A stretch of DNA of 64,000 nt from Micromussa lordhowensis (taxonomy: Eukaryota; Cnidaria; Anthozoa; Scleractinia; Lobophylliidae): the NCBI GenBank assembly GCA_964020085.1, contig CAXHUQ010000542.1, forward strand, positions 62,001 through 126,000. Reading direction: 5' to 3'. Positions 49,275 through 63,071 of the stretch are shown in pieces. The notes under the pieces are model-generated. The model searched no databases and had not been told where the DNA came from. It worked only from the letters and a program-made list of their open reading frames with translations. Position numbers and translations under genes: made by a program. How positions within the stretch are numbered: the stretch's first letter is position 1; every line of letters starts with the position of its first letter.

Positions 49275-52200
49275 CTTATGGAGCCGCAGTTTGCAGCAAA
49301 ATGTTGTGCTACGTTTGCACTTTAAGTGCATACTAATTAGGAGATGATGCCATTTGCGCTAGGGTGTTTTTGAAGCCCCTATAGTCGGCCTACTTTTTTG
49401 AGCATTTTGCCTTGGTCCCCCCTTGGCAAAATCTCAGAAAATGCCCGATTTAGGTGTCCTTGCCAAATTTGTCATAACTCCGCTCTGCGGACACTTATGG
49501 AGCCGCAGTTTGCAGCAAAATGTTGTGCTATGTTTGCACTTCAAGTGCATACTAATTAGGAGATGATGCCATTTGCGCCAGGGTGTTTTTGAAGCCCCTA
49601 TAGTCGGCCTACTTTTTTGAGCATTTTGCCTTGGTCCCCCCTTGGCAAAATCTCAGAAAATGGCCGATTTAGGTGTCCTTGCCAAATTTGTCATAACTCG
49701 GCTCTGCGGACACTTATGGAGCCGCAGTTTGCAGCAAAATGTTGTGCTATGTTTGCACTTCAAGTGCATACTAATTAGGAGATGATGCCATTTGCGCCAG
49801 GGTGTTTTTGAAGCCCCTATAGTCGGCCTACTTTTTTGAGCATTTTGCCTTGGTCCCCCCTTGGCAAAATCTCAGAAAATGGCCGATTTAGGTGTCCTTG
49901 CCAAATTTGTCATAACTCGGCTCTGCGGACACTTATGGAGCCGCAGTTTGCAGCAAAATGTTGTGCTATGTTTGCACTTTAAGTGCATACTAATTAGGAG
50001 ATGATGCCATTTGCGCCAGGGTGTTTTTGAAGCCCCTATAGTCGGCCTACTTTTTTGAGCATTTTGCCTTGGTCCCCCCTTGGCAAAATCTCAGAAAATG
50101 GCCGATTTAGGTGTCCTTGCCAAATTTGTCATAACTCGGCTCTGCGGACACTTATGGAGCCGCAGTTTGCAGCAAAATGTTGTGCTATGTTTGCACTTCA
50201 AGTGCATACTAATTAGGAGATGATGCCATTTGCGCCAGGGTGTTTTTGAAGCCCCTATAGTCGGCCTACTTTTTTGAGCATTTTGCCTTGGTCCCCCCTT
50301 GGCAAAATCTCAGAAAATGGCCGAGTTAGGTGTCCTTGCCAAATTTGTCATAACTCGGCTCTGCGGACACTTATGGAGCCGCAGTTTGCAGCAAAATGTT
50401 GTGCTATGTTTGCACTTTAAGTGCATACTAATTAGGAGATGATGCCATTTGCGCCAGGGTGTTTTTGAAGCCCCTATAGTCGGCCTACTTTTTTGAGCAT
50501 TTTGCCTTGGTCCCCCCTTGGCAAAATCTCAGAAAATGGCCGATTTAGGTGTCCTTGCCAAATTTGTCATAACTCGGCTCTGCGGACACTTATGGAGCCG
50601 CAGTTTGCAGCAAAATGTTGTGCTATGTTTGCACTTCAAGTGCATACTAATTAGGAGATGATGCCATTTGCGCCAGGGTGTTTTTGAAGCCCCTATAGTC
50701 GGCCTACTTTTTTGAGCATTTTGCCTTGGTCCCCCCTTGGCAAAATCTCAGAAAATGGCCGAGTTAGGTGTCCTTGCCAAATTTGTCATAACTCGGCTCT
50801 GCGGACACTTATGGAGCCGCAGTTTGCAGCAAAATGTTGTGCTATGTTTGCACTTCAAGTGCATACTAATTAGGAGATGATGCCATTTGCGCCAGGGTGT
50901 TTTTGAAGCCCCTATAGTCGGCCTACTTTTTTGAGCATTTTGCCTTGGTCCCCCCTTGGCAAAATCTCAGAAAATGGCCGAGTTAGGTGTCCTTGCCAAA
51001 TTTGTCATAACTCGGCTCTGCGGACACTTATGGAGCCGCAGTTTGCAGCAAAATGTTGTGCTATGTTTGCACTTTAAGAGCACACTAATTACGAGATGAT
51101 GCCATTTGCGCCAGGGTGTTTTTGAAGCCCCTATAGTCGGCCTACTTTTTTGAGCATTTTGCCTTGGTCCCCCCTTGGCAAAATCTCAGAAAATGGCCGA
51201 TTTAGGTGTCCTTGCCAAATTTGTCATAACTCGGCTCTGCGGACACTTATGGAGCCGCAGTTTGCAGCAAAATGTTGTGCTATGTTTGCACTTCAAGTGC
51301 ATACTAATTAGGAGATGATGCCATTTGCGCCAGGGTGTTTTTGAAGCCCCTATAGTCGGCCTACTTTTTTGAGCATTTTGCCTTGGTCCCCCCTTGGCAA
51401 AATCTCAGAAAATGGCCGATTTAGGTGTCCTTGCCAAATTTGTCATAACTCGGCTCTGCGGACACTTATGGAGCCGCAGTTTGCAGCAAAATGTTGTGCT
51501 ATGTTTGCACTTTAAGTGCATACTAATTAGGAGATGATGCCATTTGCGCCAGGGTGTTTTTGAAGCCCCTATAGTCGGCCTACTTTTTTGAGCATTTTGC
51601 CTTGGTCCCCCCTTGGCAAAATCTCAGAAAATGGCCGATTTAGGTGTCCTTGCCAAATTTGTCATAACTCGGCTCTGCGGACACTTATGGAGCCGCAGTT
51701 TGCAGCAAAATGTTGTGCTATGTTTGCACTTTAAGTGCATACTAATTAGGAGATGATGCCATTTGCGCTAGGGTGTTTTTGAAGCCCCTATAGTCGGCCT
51801 ACTTTTTTGAGCATTTTGCCTTGGTCCCCCCTTGGCAAAATCTCAGAAAATGGCCGATTTAGGTGTCCTTGCCAAATTTGTCATAACTCCGCTCTGCGGA
51901 CACTTATGGAGCCGCAGTTTGCAGCAAAATGTTGTGCTATGTTTGCACTTCAAGTGCATACTAATTAGGAGATGATGCCATTTGCGCCAGGGTGTTTTTG
52001 AAGCCCCTATAGTCGGCCTACTTTTTTGAGCATTTTGCCTTGGTCCCCCCTTGGCAAAATCTCAGAAAATGGCCGAGTTAGGTGTCCTTGCCAAATTTGT
52101 CATAACTCGGCTCTGCGGACACTTATGGAGCCGCAGTTTGCAGCAAAATGTTGTGCTATGTTTGCACTTTAAGTGCATACTAATTAGGAGATGATGCCAT

Positions 52201-53654
52201 TTGCGCCAGGGTGTTTTTGAAGCCCCTATAGTCGGCCTACTTTTTTGAGCATTTTGCCTTGGTCCCCCCTTGGCAAAATCTCAGAAAATGGCCGATTTAG
52301 GTGTCCTTGCCAAATTTGTCATAACTCCGCTCTGCGGACACTTATGGAGCCGCAGTTTGCAGCAAAATGTTGTGCTATGTTTGCACTTCAAGTGCATACT
52401 AATTAGGAGATGATGCCATTTGCGCCAGGGTGTTTTTGAAGCCCCTATAGTCGGCCTACTTTTTTGAGCATTTTGCCTTGGTCCCCCCTTGGCAAAATCT
52501 CAGAAAAAGGCCGAGTTAGGTGTCCTTGCCAAATTTGTCATAACTCGGCTCTGCGGACACTTATGGAGCCGCAGTTTGCAGCAAAATGTTGTGCTATGTT
52601 TGCACTTTAAGAGCACACTAATTAGGAGATGATGCCATTTGCGCCAGGGTGTTTTTGAAGCCCCTATAGTCGGCCTACTTTTTTGAGCATTTTGCCTTGG
52701 TCCCCCCTTGGCAAAATCTCAGAAAATGGCCGATTTAGGTGTCCTTGCCAAATTTGTCATAACTCGGCTCTGCGGACACTTATGGAGCCGCAGTTTGCAG
52801 CAAAATGTTGTGCTATGTTTGCACTTCAAGTGCATACTAATTAGGAGATGATGCCATTTGCGCCAGGGTGTTTTTGAAGCCCCTATAGTCGGCCTACTTT
52901 TTTGAGCATTTTGCCTTGGTCCCCCCTTGGCAAAATCTCAGAAAATGGCCGATTTAGGTGTCCTTGCCAAATTTGTCATAACTCGGCTCTGCGGACACTT
53001 ATGGAGCCGCAGTTTGCAGCAAAATGTTGTGCTATGTTTGCACTTTAAGAGCACACTAATTAGGAGATGATGCCATTTGCGCCAGGGTGTTTTTGAAGCC
53101 CCTATAGTCGGCCTACTTTTTTGAGCATTTTGCCTTGGTCCCCCCTTGGCAAAATCTCAGAAAATGGCCGATTTAGGTGTCCTTGCCAAATTTGTCATAA
53201 CTCGGCTCTGCGGACACTTATGGAGCCGCAGTTTGCAGCAAAATGTTGTGCTATGTTTGCACTTCAAGTGCATACTAATTAGGAGATGATGCCATTTGCG
53301 CCAGGGTGTTTTTGAAGCCCCTATAGTCGGCCTACTTTTTTGAGCATTTTGCCTTGGTCCCCCCTTGGCAAAATCTCAGAAAATGGCCGATTTAGGTGTC
53401 CTTGCCAAATTTGTCATAACTCGGCTCTGCGGACACTTATGGAGCCGCAGTTTGCAGCAAAATGTTGTGCTATGTTTGCACTTTAAGTGCATACTAATTA
53501 GGAGATGATGCCATTTGCGCCAGGGTGTTTTTGAAGCCCCTATAGTCGGCCTACTTTTTTGAGCATTTTGCCTTGGTCCCCCCTTGGCAAAATCTCAGAA
53601 AATGGCCGATTTAGGTGTCCTTGCCAAATTTGTCATAACTCGGCTCTGCGGACA
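49275..53654. repeat. Copies 226-245, mosaic of right-domain variants
   Basis: T175G (GCCGAGTTAGG) marks copies 230, 232, 233, 238 and 240. C86T with G207C marks 226 and 237, eleven units apart. T53A+T57C (AAGAGCACAC) marks 234, 241 and 243. Copies 230-236 and 238-243 are collinear if one T175G copy is dropped. Singletons are T38C and G170C (226), G66C (234) and T168A (240). T49 copies alternate with C49 copies over much of the block. Confidence 0.83.
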
Positions 53655-56600
53655 CTTATGGAGCCGCAGTTTGCAGCAAAATGTTGTGCTATGTTTGCAC
53701 TTTAAGTGCATACTAATTAGGAGATGATGCCATTTGCGCCAGGGTGTTTTTGAAGCCCCTATAGTCGGCCTACTTTTTTGAGCATTTTGCCTTGGTCCCC
53801 CCTTGGCAAAATCTCAGAAAATGGCCGATTTAGGTGTCCTTGCCAAATTTGTCATAACTCGGCTCTGCGGACACTTATGGAGCCGCAGTTTGCAGCAAAA
53901 TGTTGTGCTATGTTTGCACTTCAAGTGCATACTAATTAGGAGATGATGCCATTTGCGCCAGGGTGTTTTTGAAGCCCCTATAGTCGGCCTACTTTTTTGA
54001 GCATTTTGCCTTGGTCCCCCCTTGGCAAAATCTCAGAAAATGGCCGATTTAGGTGTCCTTGCCAAATTTGTCATAACTCGGCTCTGCGGACACTTATGGA
54101 GCCGCAGTTTGCAGCAAAATGTTGTGCTATGTTTGCACTTCAAGTGCATACTAATTAGGAGGTGATGCCATTTGCGCCAGGGTGTTTTTGAAGCCCCTAT
54201 AGTCGGCCTACTTTTTTGAGCATTTTGCCTTGGTCCCCCGTTGGCAAAATCTCAGAAAATGGCCGATTTAGGTGTCCTTGCCAAATTTGTCATAACTCGG
54301 CTCTGCGGACACTTATGGAGCCGCAGTTTGCAGCAAAATGTTGTGCTATGTTTGCACTTTAAGTGCATACTAATTAGGAGATGATGCCATTTGCGCCAGG
54401 GTGTTTTTGAAGCCCCTATAGTCGGCCTACTTTTTTGAGCATTTTGCCTTGGTCCCCCCTTGGCAAAATCTCAGAAAATGGCCGATTTAGGTGTCCTTGC
54501 CAAATTTGTCATAACTCGGCTCTGCGGACAGTTATGGAGCCGCAGTTTGCAGCAAAATGTTGTGCTATGTTTGCACTTCAAGTGCATACTAATTAGGAGA
54601 TGATGCCATTTGCGCCAGGGTGTTTTTGAAGCCCCTATAGTCGGCCTACTTTTTTGAGCATTTTGCCTTGGTCCCCCCTTGGCAAAATCTCAGAAAATGG
54701 CCGATTTAGGTGTCCTTGCCAAATTTGTCATAACTCGGCTCTGCGGACACTTATGGAGCCGCAGTTTGCAGCAAAATGTTGTGCTATGTTTGCACTTTAA
54801 GTGCATACTAATTAGGAGATGATGCCATTTGCGCCAGGGTGTTTTTGAAGCCCCTATAGTCGGCCTACTTTTTTGAGCATTTTGCCTTGGTCCCCCCTTG
54901 GCAAAATCTCAGAAAATGGCCGATTTAGGTGTCCTTGCCAAATTTGTCATAACTCGGCTCTGCGGACACTTATGGAGCCGCAGTTTGCAGCAAAATGTTG
55001 TGCTATGTTTGCACTTCAAGTGCATACTAATTAGGAGATGATGCCATTTGCGCCAGGGTGTTTTTGAAGCCCCTATAGTCGGCCTACTTTTTTGAGCATT
55101 TTGCCTTGGTCCCCCCTTGGCAAAATCTCAGAAAATGGCCGATTTAGGTGTCCTTGCCAAATTTGTCATAACTCGGCTCTGCGGACACTTATGGAGCCGC
55201 AGTTTGCAGCAAAATGTTGTGCTATGTTTGCACTTTAAGTGCATACTAATTAGGAGATGATGCCATTTGCGCCAGGGTGTTTTTGAAGCCCCTATAATCG
55301 GCCTACTTTTTTGAGCATTTTGCCTTGGTCCCCCCTTGGCAAAATCTCAGAAAATGGCCGATTTAGGTGTCCTTGCCAAATTTGTCATAACTTTGCTCTG
55401 CGGACACTTATGGAGCCGCAGTTTGCAGCAAAATGTTGTGCTATGTTTGCACTTCAAGTGCATACTAATTAGGAGATGATGCCATTTGCGCCAGGGTGTT
55501 TTTGAAGCCCCTATAGTCGGCCTACTTTTTTGAGCATTTTGCCTTGGTCCCCCCTTGGCAAAATCTCAGAAAATGGCCGATTTAGGTGTCCTTGGAAAAT
55601 TTGTCATAACTCGGCTCTGCGGACACTTATGGAGCCGCAGTTTGCAGCAAAATGTTGTGCTATGTTTGCACTTCAAGTGCATACTAATTAGGAGATGATG
55701 CCATTTGCGCCAGGGTGTTTTTGAAGCCCCTATAGTCGGCCTACTTTTTTGAGCATTTTGCCTTGGTCCCCCCTTGGCAAAATCTCAGAAAATGGCCGAT
55801 TTAGGTGTCCTTGCCAAATTTGTCATAACTCGGCTCTGCGGACACTTATGGAGCCGCAGTTTGCAGCAAAATGTTGTGCTATGTTTGCACTTTAAGTGCA
55901 TACTAATTAGGAGATGATGCCATTTGCGCCAGGGTGTTTTTGAAGCCCCTATAGTCGGCCTACTTTTTTGAGCATTTTGCCTTGGTCCCCCCTTGGCAAA
56001 ATCTCAGAAAATGGCCGATTTAGGTGTCCTTGCCAAATTTGTCATAACTCGGCTCTGCGGACACTTATGGAGCCGCAGTTTGCAGCAAAATGTTGTGCTA
56101 TGTTTGCACTTCAAGTGCATACTAATTAGGAGATGATGCCATTTGCGCCAGGGTGTTTTTGAAGCCCCTATAGTCGGCCTACTTTTTTGAGCATTTTGCC
56201 TTGGTCCCCCCTTGGCAAAATCTCAGAAAATGGCCGATTTAGGTGTCCTTGCCAAATTTGTCATAACTCGGCTCTGCGGACACTTATGGAGCCGCAGTTT
56301 GCAGCAAAATGTTGTGCTATGTTTGCACTTTAAGTGCATACTAATTAGGAGATGATGCCATTTGCGCCAGGGTGTTTTTGAAGCCCCTATAGTCGGCCTA
56401 CTTTTTTGAGCATTTTGCCTTGGTCCCCCCTTGGCAAAATCTCAGAAAATGGCCGATTTAGGTGTCCTTGCCAAATTTGTCATAACTCGGCTCTGCGGAC
56501 ACTTATGGAGCCGCAGTTTGCAGCAAAATGTTGTGCTATGTTTGCACTTCAAGTGCATACTAATTAGGAGATGATGCCATTTGCGCCAGGGTGTTTTTGA

Positions 56601-58691
56601 AGCCCCTATAGTCGGCCTACTTTTTTGAGCATTTTGCCTTGGTCCCCCCTTGGCAAACTCTCAGAAAATGGCCGATTTAGGTGTCCTTGCCAAATTTGTC
56701 ATAACTCGGCTCTGCGGACACTTATGGAGCCACAGTTTGCAGCAAAATGTTGTGCTATGTTTGCACTTCAAGTGCATACTAATTAGGAGGTGATGCCATT
56801 TGCGCCAGGGTGTTTTTGAAGCCCCTATAGTCGGCCTACTTTTTTGAGCATTTTGCCTTGGTCCCCCCTTGGCAAAATCTCAGAAAATGGCCGATTTAGG
56901 TGTCCTTGCCAAATTTGTCATAACTCGGCTCTGCGGACACTTATGGAGCCGCAGTTTGCAGCAAAATGTTGTGCTATGTTTGCACTTTAAGTGCATACTA
57001 ATTAGGAGATGATGCCATTTGCGCCAGGGTGTTTTTGAAGCCCCTATAGTCGGCCTACTTTTTTGAGCATTTTGCCTTGGTCCCCCCTTGGCAAAATCTC
57101 AGAAAATGGCCGATTTAGGTGTCCTTGCCAAATTTGTCATAACTCGGCTCTGCGGACAGTTATGGAGCCGCAGTTTGCAGCAAAATGTTGTGCTATGTTT
57201 GCACTTCAAGTGCATACTAATTAGGAGATGATGCCATTTGCGCCAGGGTGTTTTTGAAGCCACTATAGTCGGCCTACTTTTTTGAGCATTTTGCCTTGGT
57301 CCCCCCTTGGCAAAATCTCAGAAAATGGCCGATTTAGGTGTCCTTGCCAAATTTGTCATAACTCGGCTCTGCGGACACTTATGGAGCCGCAGTTTGCAGC
57401 AAAATGTTGTGCTATGTTTGTACTTTAAGTGCATACTAATTAGGAGATGATGCCATTTGCGCCAGGGTGTTTTTGAAGCCCCTATAGTCGGCCTACTTTT
57501 TTGAGCATTTTGCCTTGGTCCCCCCTTGGCAAAATCTCAGAAAATGGCCGATTTAGGTGTCCTTGCCAAATTTGTCATAACTCGGCTCTGCGGACACTTA
57601 TGGAGCCGCAGTTTGCAGCAAAATGTTGTGCTATGTTTGCACTTCAAGTGCATACTAATTAGGAGATGATGCCATTTGCGCCAGGGTGTTTTTGAAGCCC
57701 CTATAGTCGGCCTACTTTTTTGAGCATTTTGCCTTGGTCCCCCCTTGGCAAAATCTCAGAAAATGGCCGATTTAGGTGTCCTTGCCAAATTTGTTATAAC
57801 TCGGCTCTGCGGACACTTATGGAGCCGCAGTTTGCAGCAAAATGTTGTGCTATGTTTGCACTTTAAGTGCATACTAATTAGGAGATGATGCCATTTGCGC
57901 CAGGGTGTTTTTTAAGCCACTATAGTCGGCCTACTTTTTTGAGCATTTTGCCTTGGTCCCCCCTTGGCAAAATCTCAGAAAATGGCCGATTTAGGTGTCC
58001 TTGCCAAATTTGTCATAACTCGGCTCTGCGGACACTTATGTAGCCGCAGTTTGCAGCAAAATGTTGTGCTATGTTTGCACTTCAAGTGCATACTAATTAG
58101 GAGATGATGCCATTTGCGCCAGGGTGTTTTTGAAGCCCCTATAGTCGGCCTACTTTTTTGAGCATTTTGCCTTGGTCCCCCCTTGGCAAAATCTCAGAAA
58201 ATGGCCGATTTAGGTGTCCTTGCCAAATTTGTCATAACTCGGCTCTGCGGACACTTATGGAGCCGCAGTTTGCAGCAAAATGTTGTGCTATGTTTGCACT
58301 TCAAGTGCATACAAATTAGGAGATGATGCCATTTGCGCCAGGGTGTTTTTGAAGCCCCTATAGTCGGCCTACTTTTTTGAGCATTTTGCCTTGGTCCCCC
58401 CTTGGCAAAATCTCAGAAAATGGCCGATTTAGGTGTCCTTGCCAAATTTGTCATAACTCGGCTCTGCGGACACTTATGGAGCCGCAGTTTGCAGCAAAAT
58501 GTTGTGCTATGTTTGCACTTTAAGTGCATACTAATTAGGAGATGATGCCATTTGCGCCAGGGTGTTTTTGAAGCCCCTATAGTCGGCCTACTTTTTTGAG
58601 CATTTTGCCTTGGTCCCCCCTTGGCAAAATCTCAGAAAATGGCCGATTTAGGTGTCCTTGCCAAATTTGTCATAACTCGGCTCTGCGGACA
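53655..58691. repeat. 12-copy duplication (copies 246-256 and 258-268)
   Basis: Markers recur at 2,628 bp: A70G (AGGAGGTGATG) at 248/260, C1G (GGACAGTTATGG) at 250/262, and the same T49/C49 order across eleven copies. Each half has its own later changes: C148G (248), G110A plus TT at 206-207 (253), a two-base change at 189-190 (254); then A157C (259), G12A (260), C104A (262, 265), C44T (263), C199T (264), G98T (265), G7T (266), T60A (267). Confidence 0.86.
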
Positions 58692-58910
58692 CTTATGGAG
58701 CCGCAGTTTGCAGCAAAATGTTGTGCTATGTTTGCACTTTAAGTGCATACTAATTAGGAGATGATGCCATTTGCGCCAGGGTGTTTTTGAAGCCCCTATA
58801 GTCGGCCTACTTTTTTGAGCATTTTGCCTTGGTCCCCCCTTGGCAAAATCTCAGAAAATGGCCGATTTAGGTGTCCTTGCCAAATTTGTCATAACTCGGC
58901 TCTGCGGACA

Positions 58911-61900
58911 CTTATGGAGCCGCAGTTTGCAGCAAAATGTTGTGCTATGTTTGCACTTCAAGTGCATACTAATTAGGAGATGATGCCATTTGCGCCAGGG
59001 TGTTTTTGAAGCCCCTATAGTCGGCCTACTTTTTTGAGCATTTTGCCTTGGTCCCCCCTTGGCAAAATCTCAGAAAATGGCCCATTTAGGTGTCCTTGCC
59101 AAATTTGTCATAACTCGGCTCTGCGGACACTTATGGAGCCGCAGTTTGCAGCAAAATGTTGTGCTATGTTTGCACTTTAAGTGCATACTAATTAGGAGAT
59201 GATGCCATTTGCGCCAGGGTGTTTTTGAAGCCCCTATAGTCGGCCTACTTTTTTGAGCATTTTGCCTTGGTCCCCCCTTGGCAAAATCTCAGAAAATGGC
59301 CGATTTAGGTGTCCTTGCCAAATTTGTCATAACTCGGCTCTGCGGACACTTATGGAGCCGCAGTTTGCAGCAAAATGTTGTGCTATGTTTGCACTTCAAG
59401 TGCATACTAATTAGGAGATGATGCCATTTGCGCCAGGGTGTTTTTGAAGCCCCTATAGTCGGCCTACTTTTTTGAGCATTTTGCCTTGGTCCCCCCTTGG
59501 CAAAATCTCAGAAAATGGCCCATTTAGGTGTCCTTGCCAAATTTGTCATAACTCGGCTCTGCGGACACTTATGGAGCCGCAGTTTGCAGCAAAATGTTGT
59601 GCTATGTTTGCACTTTAAGTGCATACTAATTAGGAGATGATGCCATTTGCGCCAGGGTGTTTTTGAAGCCCCTATAGTCGGCCTACTTTTTTGAGCATTT
59701 TGCCTTGGTCCCCCCTTGGCAAAATCTCAGAAAATGGCCGATTTAGGTGTCCTTGCCAAATTTGTCATAACTCGGCTCTGCGGACACTTATGGAGCCGCA
59801 GTTTGCAGCAAAATGTTGTGCTATGTTTGCACTTCAAGTGCATACTAATTAGGAGATGATGCCATTTGCGCCAGGGTGTTTTTGAAGCCCCTATAGTCGG
59901 CCTACTTTTTTGAGCATTTTGCCTTGGTCCCCCCTTGGCAAAATCTCAGAAAATGGCCGATTTAGGTGTCCTTGCCAAATTTGTCATAACTCGGCTCTGC
60001 GGACACTTATGGAGCCGCAGTTTGCAGCAAAATGTTGTGCTATGTTTGCACTTTAAGTGCATACTAATTAGGAGATGATGCCATTTGCGCCAGGGTGTTT
60101 TTGAAGCCCCTATAGTCGGCCTACTTTTTTGAGCATTTTGCCTTGGTCCCCCCTTGGCAAAATCTCAGAAAATGGCCGATTTAGGTGTCCTTGCCAAATT
60201 TGTCATAACTCGACTCTGCGGACACTTATGGAGCCGCAGTTTGCAGCAAAATGTTGTGCTATGTTTGCACTTTAAGTGCATACTAATTAGGAGATGATGC
60301 CATTTGCGCCAGGGTGTTTTTGAAGCCCCTATAGTCGGCCTACTTTTTTGAGCATTTTGCCTTGGTCCCCCCTTGGCAAAATCTCAGAAAATGGCCGATT
60401 TAGGTGTCCTTGCCAAATTTGTCATAACTCGGCTCTGCGGACACTTATGGAGCCGCAGTTTGCAGCAAAATGTTGTGCTATGTTTGCACTTCAAGTGCAT
60501 ACTAATTAGGAGATGATGCCATTTGCGCCAGGGTGTTTTTGAAGCCCCTATAGTCGGCCTACTTTTTTGAGCATTTTGCCTTGGTCCCCCCTTGGCAAAA
60601 TCTCAGAAAATGGCCGATTTAGGTGTCCTTGCCAAATTTGTCATAACTCGGCTCTGCGGACACTTATGGAGCCGCAGTTTGCAGCAAAATGTTGTGCTAT
60701 GTTTGCACTTTAAGTGCATACTAATTAGGAGATGATGCCATTTGCGCCAGGGTGTTTTTGAAGCCCCTATAGTCGGCCTACTTTTTTGAGCATTTTGCCT
60801 TGGTCCCCCCTTGGCAAAATCTCAGAAAATGGCCGATTTAGGTGTCCTTGCCAAATTTGTCATAACTCGGCTCTGCGGACACTTATGGAGCCGCAGTTTG
60901 CAGCAAAATGTTGTGCTATGTTTGCACTTCAAGTGCATACTAATTAGGAGATGATGCCATTTGCGCCAGGGTGTTTTTGAAGCCCCTATAGTCGGCCTAC
61001 TTTTTTGAGCATTTTGCCTTGGTCCCCCCTTGGCAAAATCTCAGAAAATGGCCGATTTAGGTGTCCTTGCCAAATTTGTCATAACTCGGCTCTGCGGACA
61101 CTTATGGAGCCGCAGTTTGCAGCAAAATGTTGTGCTATGTTTGCACTTCAAGTGCATACTAATTAGGAGATGATGCCATTTGCGCCAGGGTGTTTTTGAA
61201 GCCCCTATAGTCGGCCTACTTTTTTGAGCATTTTGCCTTGGTCCCCCCTTGGCAAAATCTCAGAAAATGGCCCATTTAGGTGTCCTTGCCAAATTTGTCA
61301 TAACTCGGCTCTGCGGACACTTATGGAGCCGCAGTTTGCAGCAAAATGTTGTGCTATGTTTGCACTTTAAGTGCATACTAATTAGGAGATGATGCCATTT
61401 GCGCCAGGGTGTTTTTGAAGCCCCTATAGTCGGCCTACTTTTTTGAGCATTTTGCCTTGGTCCCCCCTTGGCAAAATCTCAGAAAATGGCCGATTTAGGT
61501 GTCCTTGCCAAATTTGTCATAACTCGGCTCTGCGGACACTTATGGAGCCGCAGTTTGCAGCAAAATGTTGTGCTATGTTTGCACTTCAAGTGCATACTAA
61601 TTAGGAGATGATGCCATTTGCGCCAGGGTGTTTTTGAAGCCCCTATAGTCGGCCTACTTTTTTGAGCATTTTGCCTTGGTCCCCCCTTGGCAAAATCTCA
61701 GAAAATGGCCCATTTAGGTGTCCTTGCCAAATTTGTCATAACTCGGCTCTGCGGACACTTATGGAGCCGCAGTTTGCAGCAAAATGTTGTGCTATGTTTG
61801 CACTTTAAGTGCATACTAATTAGGAGATGATGCCATTTGCGCCAGGGTGTTTTTGAAGCCCCTATAGTCGGCCTACTTTTTTGAGCATTTTGCCTTGGTC

Positions 61901-63071
61901 CCCCCTTGGCAAAATCTCAGAAAATGGCCGATTTAGGTGTCCTTGCCAAATTTGTCATAACTCGGCTCTGCGGACACTTATGGAGCCGCAGTTTGCAGCA
62001 AAATGTTGTGCTATGTTTGCACTTCAAGTGCATACTAATTAGGAGATGATGCCATTTGCGCCAGGGTGTTTTTGAAGCCCCTATAGTCGGCCTACTTTTT
62101 TGAGCATTTTGCCTTGGTCCCCCCTTGGCAAAATCTCAGAAAATGGCCGATTTAGGTGTCCTTGCCAAATTTGTCATAACTTTGCTCTGCGGACACTTAT
62201 GGAGCCGCAGTTTGCAGCAAAATGTTGTGCTATGTTTGCACTTTAAGTGCATACTAATTAGGAGATGATGCCATTTGCGCCAGGGTGTTTTTGAAGCCCC
62301 TATAGTCGGCCTACTTTTTTGAGCATTTTGCCTTGGTCCCCCCTTGGCAAAATCTCAGAAAATGGCCGATTTAGGTGTCCTTGCCAAATTTGTCATAACT
62401 CGACTCTGCGGACACTTATGGAGCCGCAGTTTGCAGCAAAATGTTGTGCTATGTTTGCACTTTAAGTGCATACTAATTAGGAGATGATGCCATTTGCGCC
62501 AGGGTGTTTTTGAAGCCCCTATAGTCGGCCTACTTTTTTGAGCATTTTGCCTTGGTCCCCCCTTGGCAAAATCTCAGAAAATGGCCGATTTAGGTGTCCT
62601 TGCCAAATTTGTCATAACTCGGCTCTGCGGACACTTATGGAGCCGCAGTTTGCAGCAAAATGTTGTGCTATGTTTGCACTTCAAGTGCATACTAATTAGG
62701 AGATGATGCCATTTGCGCCAGGGTGTTTTTGAAGCCCCTATAGTCGGCCTACTTTTTTGAGCATTTTGCCTTGGTCCCCCCTTGGCAAAATCTCAGAAAA
62801 TGGCCGATTTAGGTGTCCTTGCCAAATTTGTCATAACTCGGCTCTGCGGACACTTATGGAGCCGCAGTTTGCAGCAAAATGTTGTGCTATGTTTGCACTT
62901 TAAGTGCATACTAATTAGGAGATGATGCCATTTGCGCCAGGGTGTTTTTGAAGCCCCTATAGTCGGCCTACTTTTTTGAGCATTTTGCCTTGGTCCCCCC
63001 TTGGCAAAATCTCAGAAAATGGCCGATTTAGGTGTCCTTGCCAAATTTGTCATAACTCGGCTCTGCGGACA
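58911..63071. repeat. 10-copy duplication (copies 270-278 and 280-288)
   Basis: G173C (GGCCCATTT) at 270/280 and 272/282, G208A (CTCGACTC) at 275/285, and the same T49/C49 order over nine copies recur at 2,190 bp. Copy 284 differs from 274 by TT at 206-207, a change also seen in copy 253. Confidence 0.88.
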
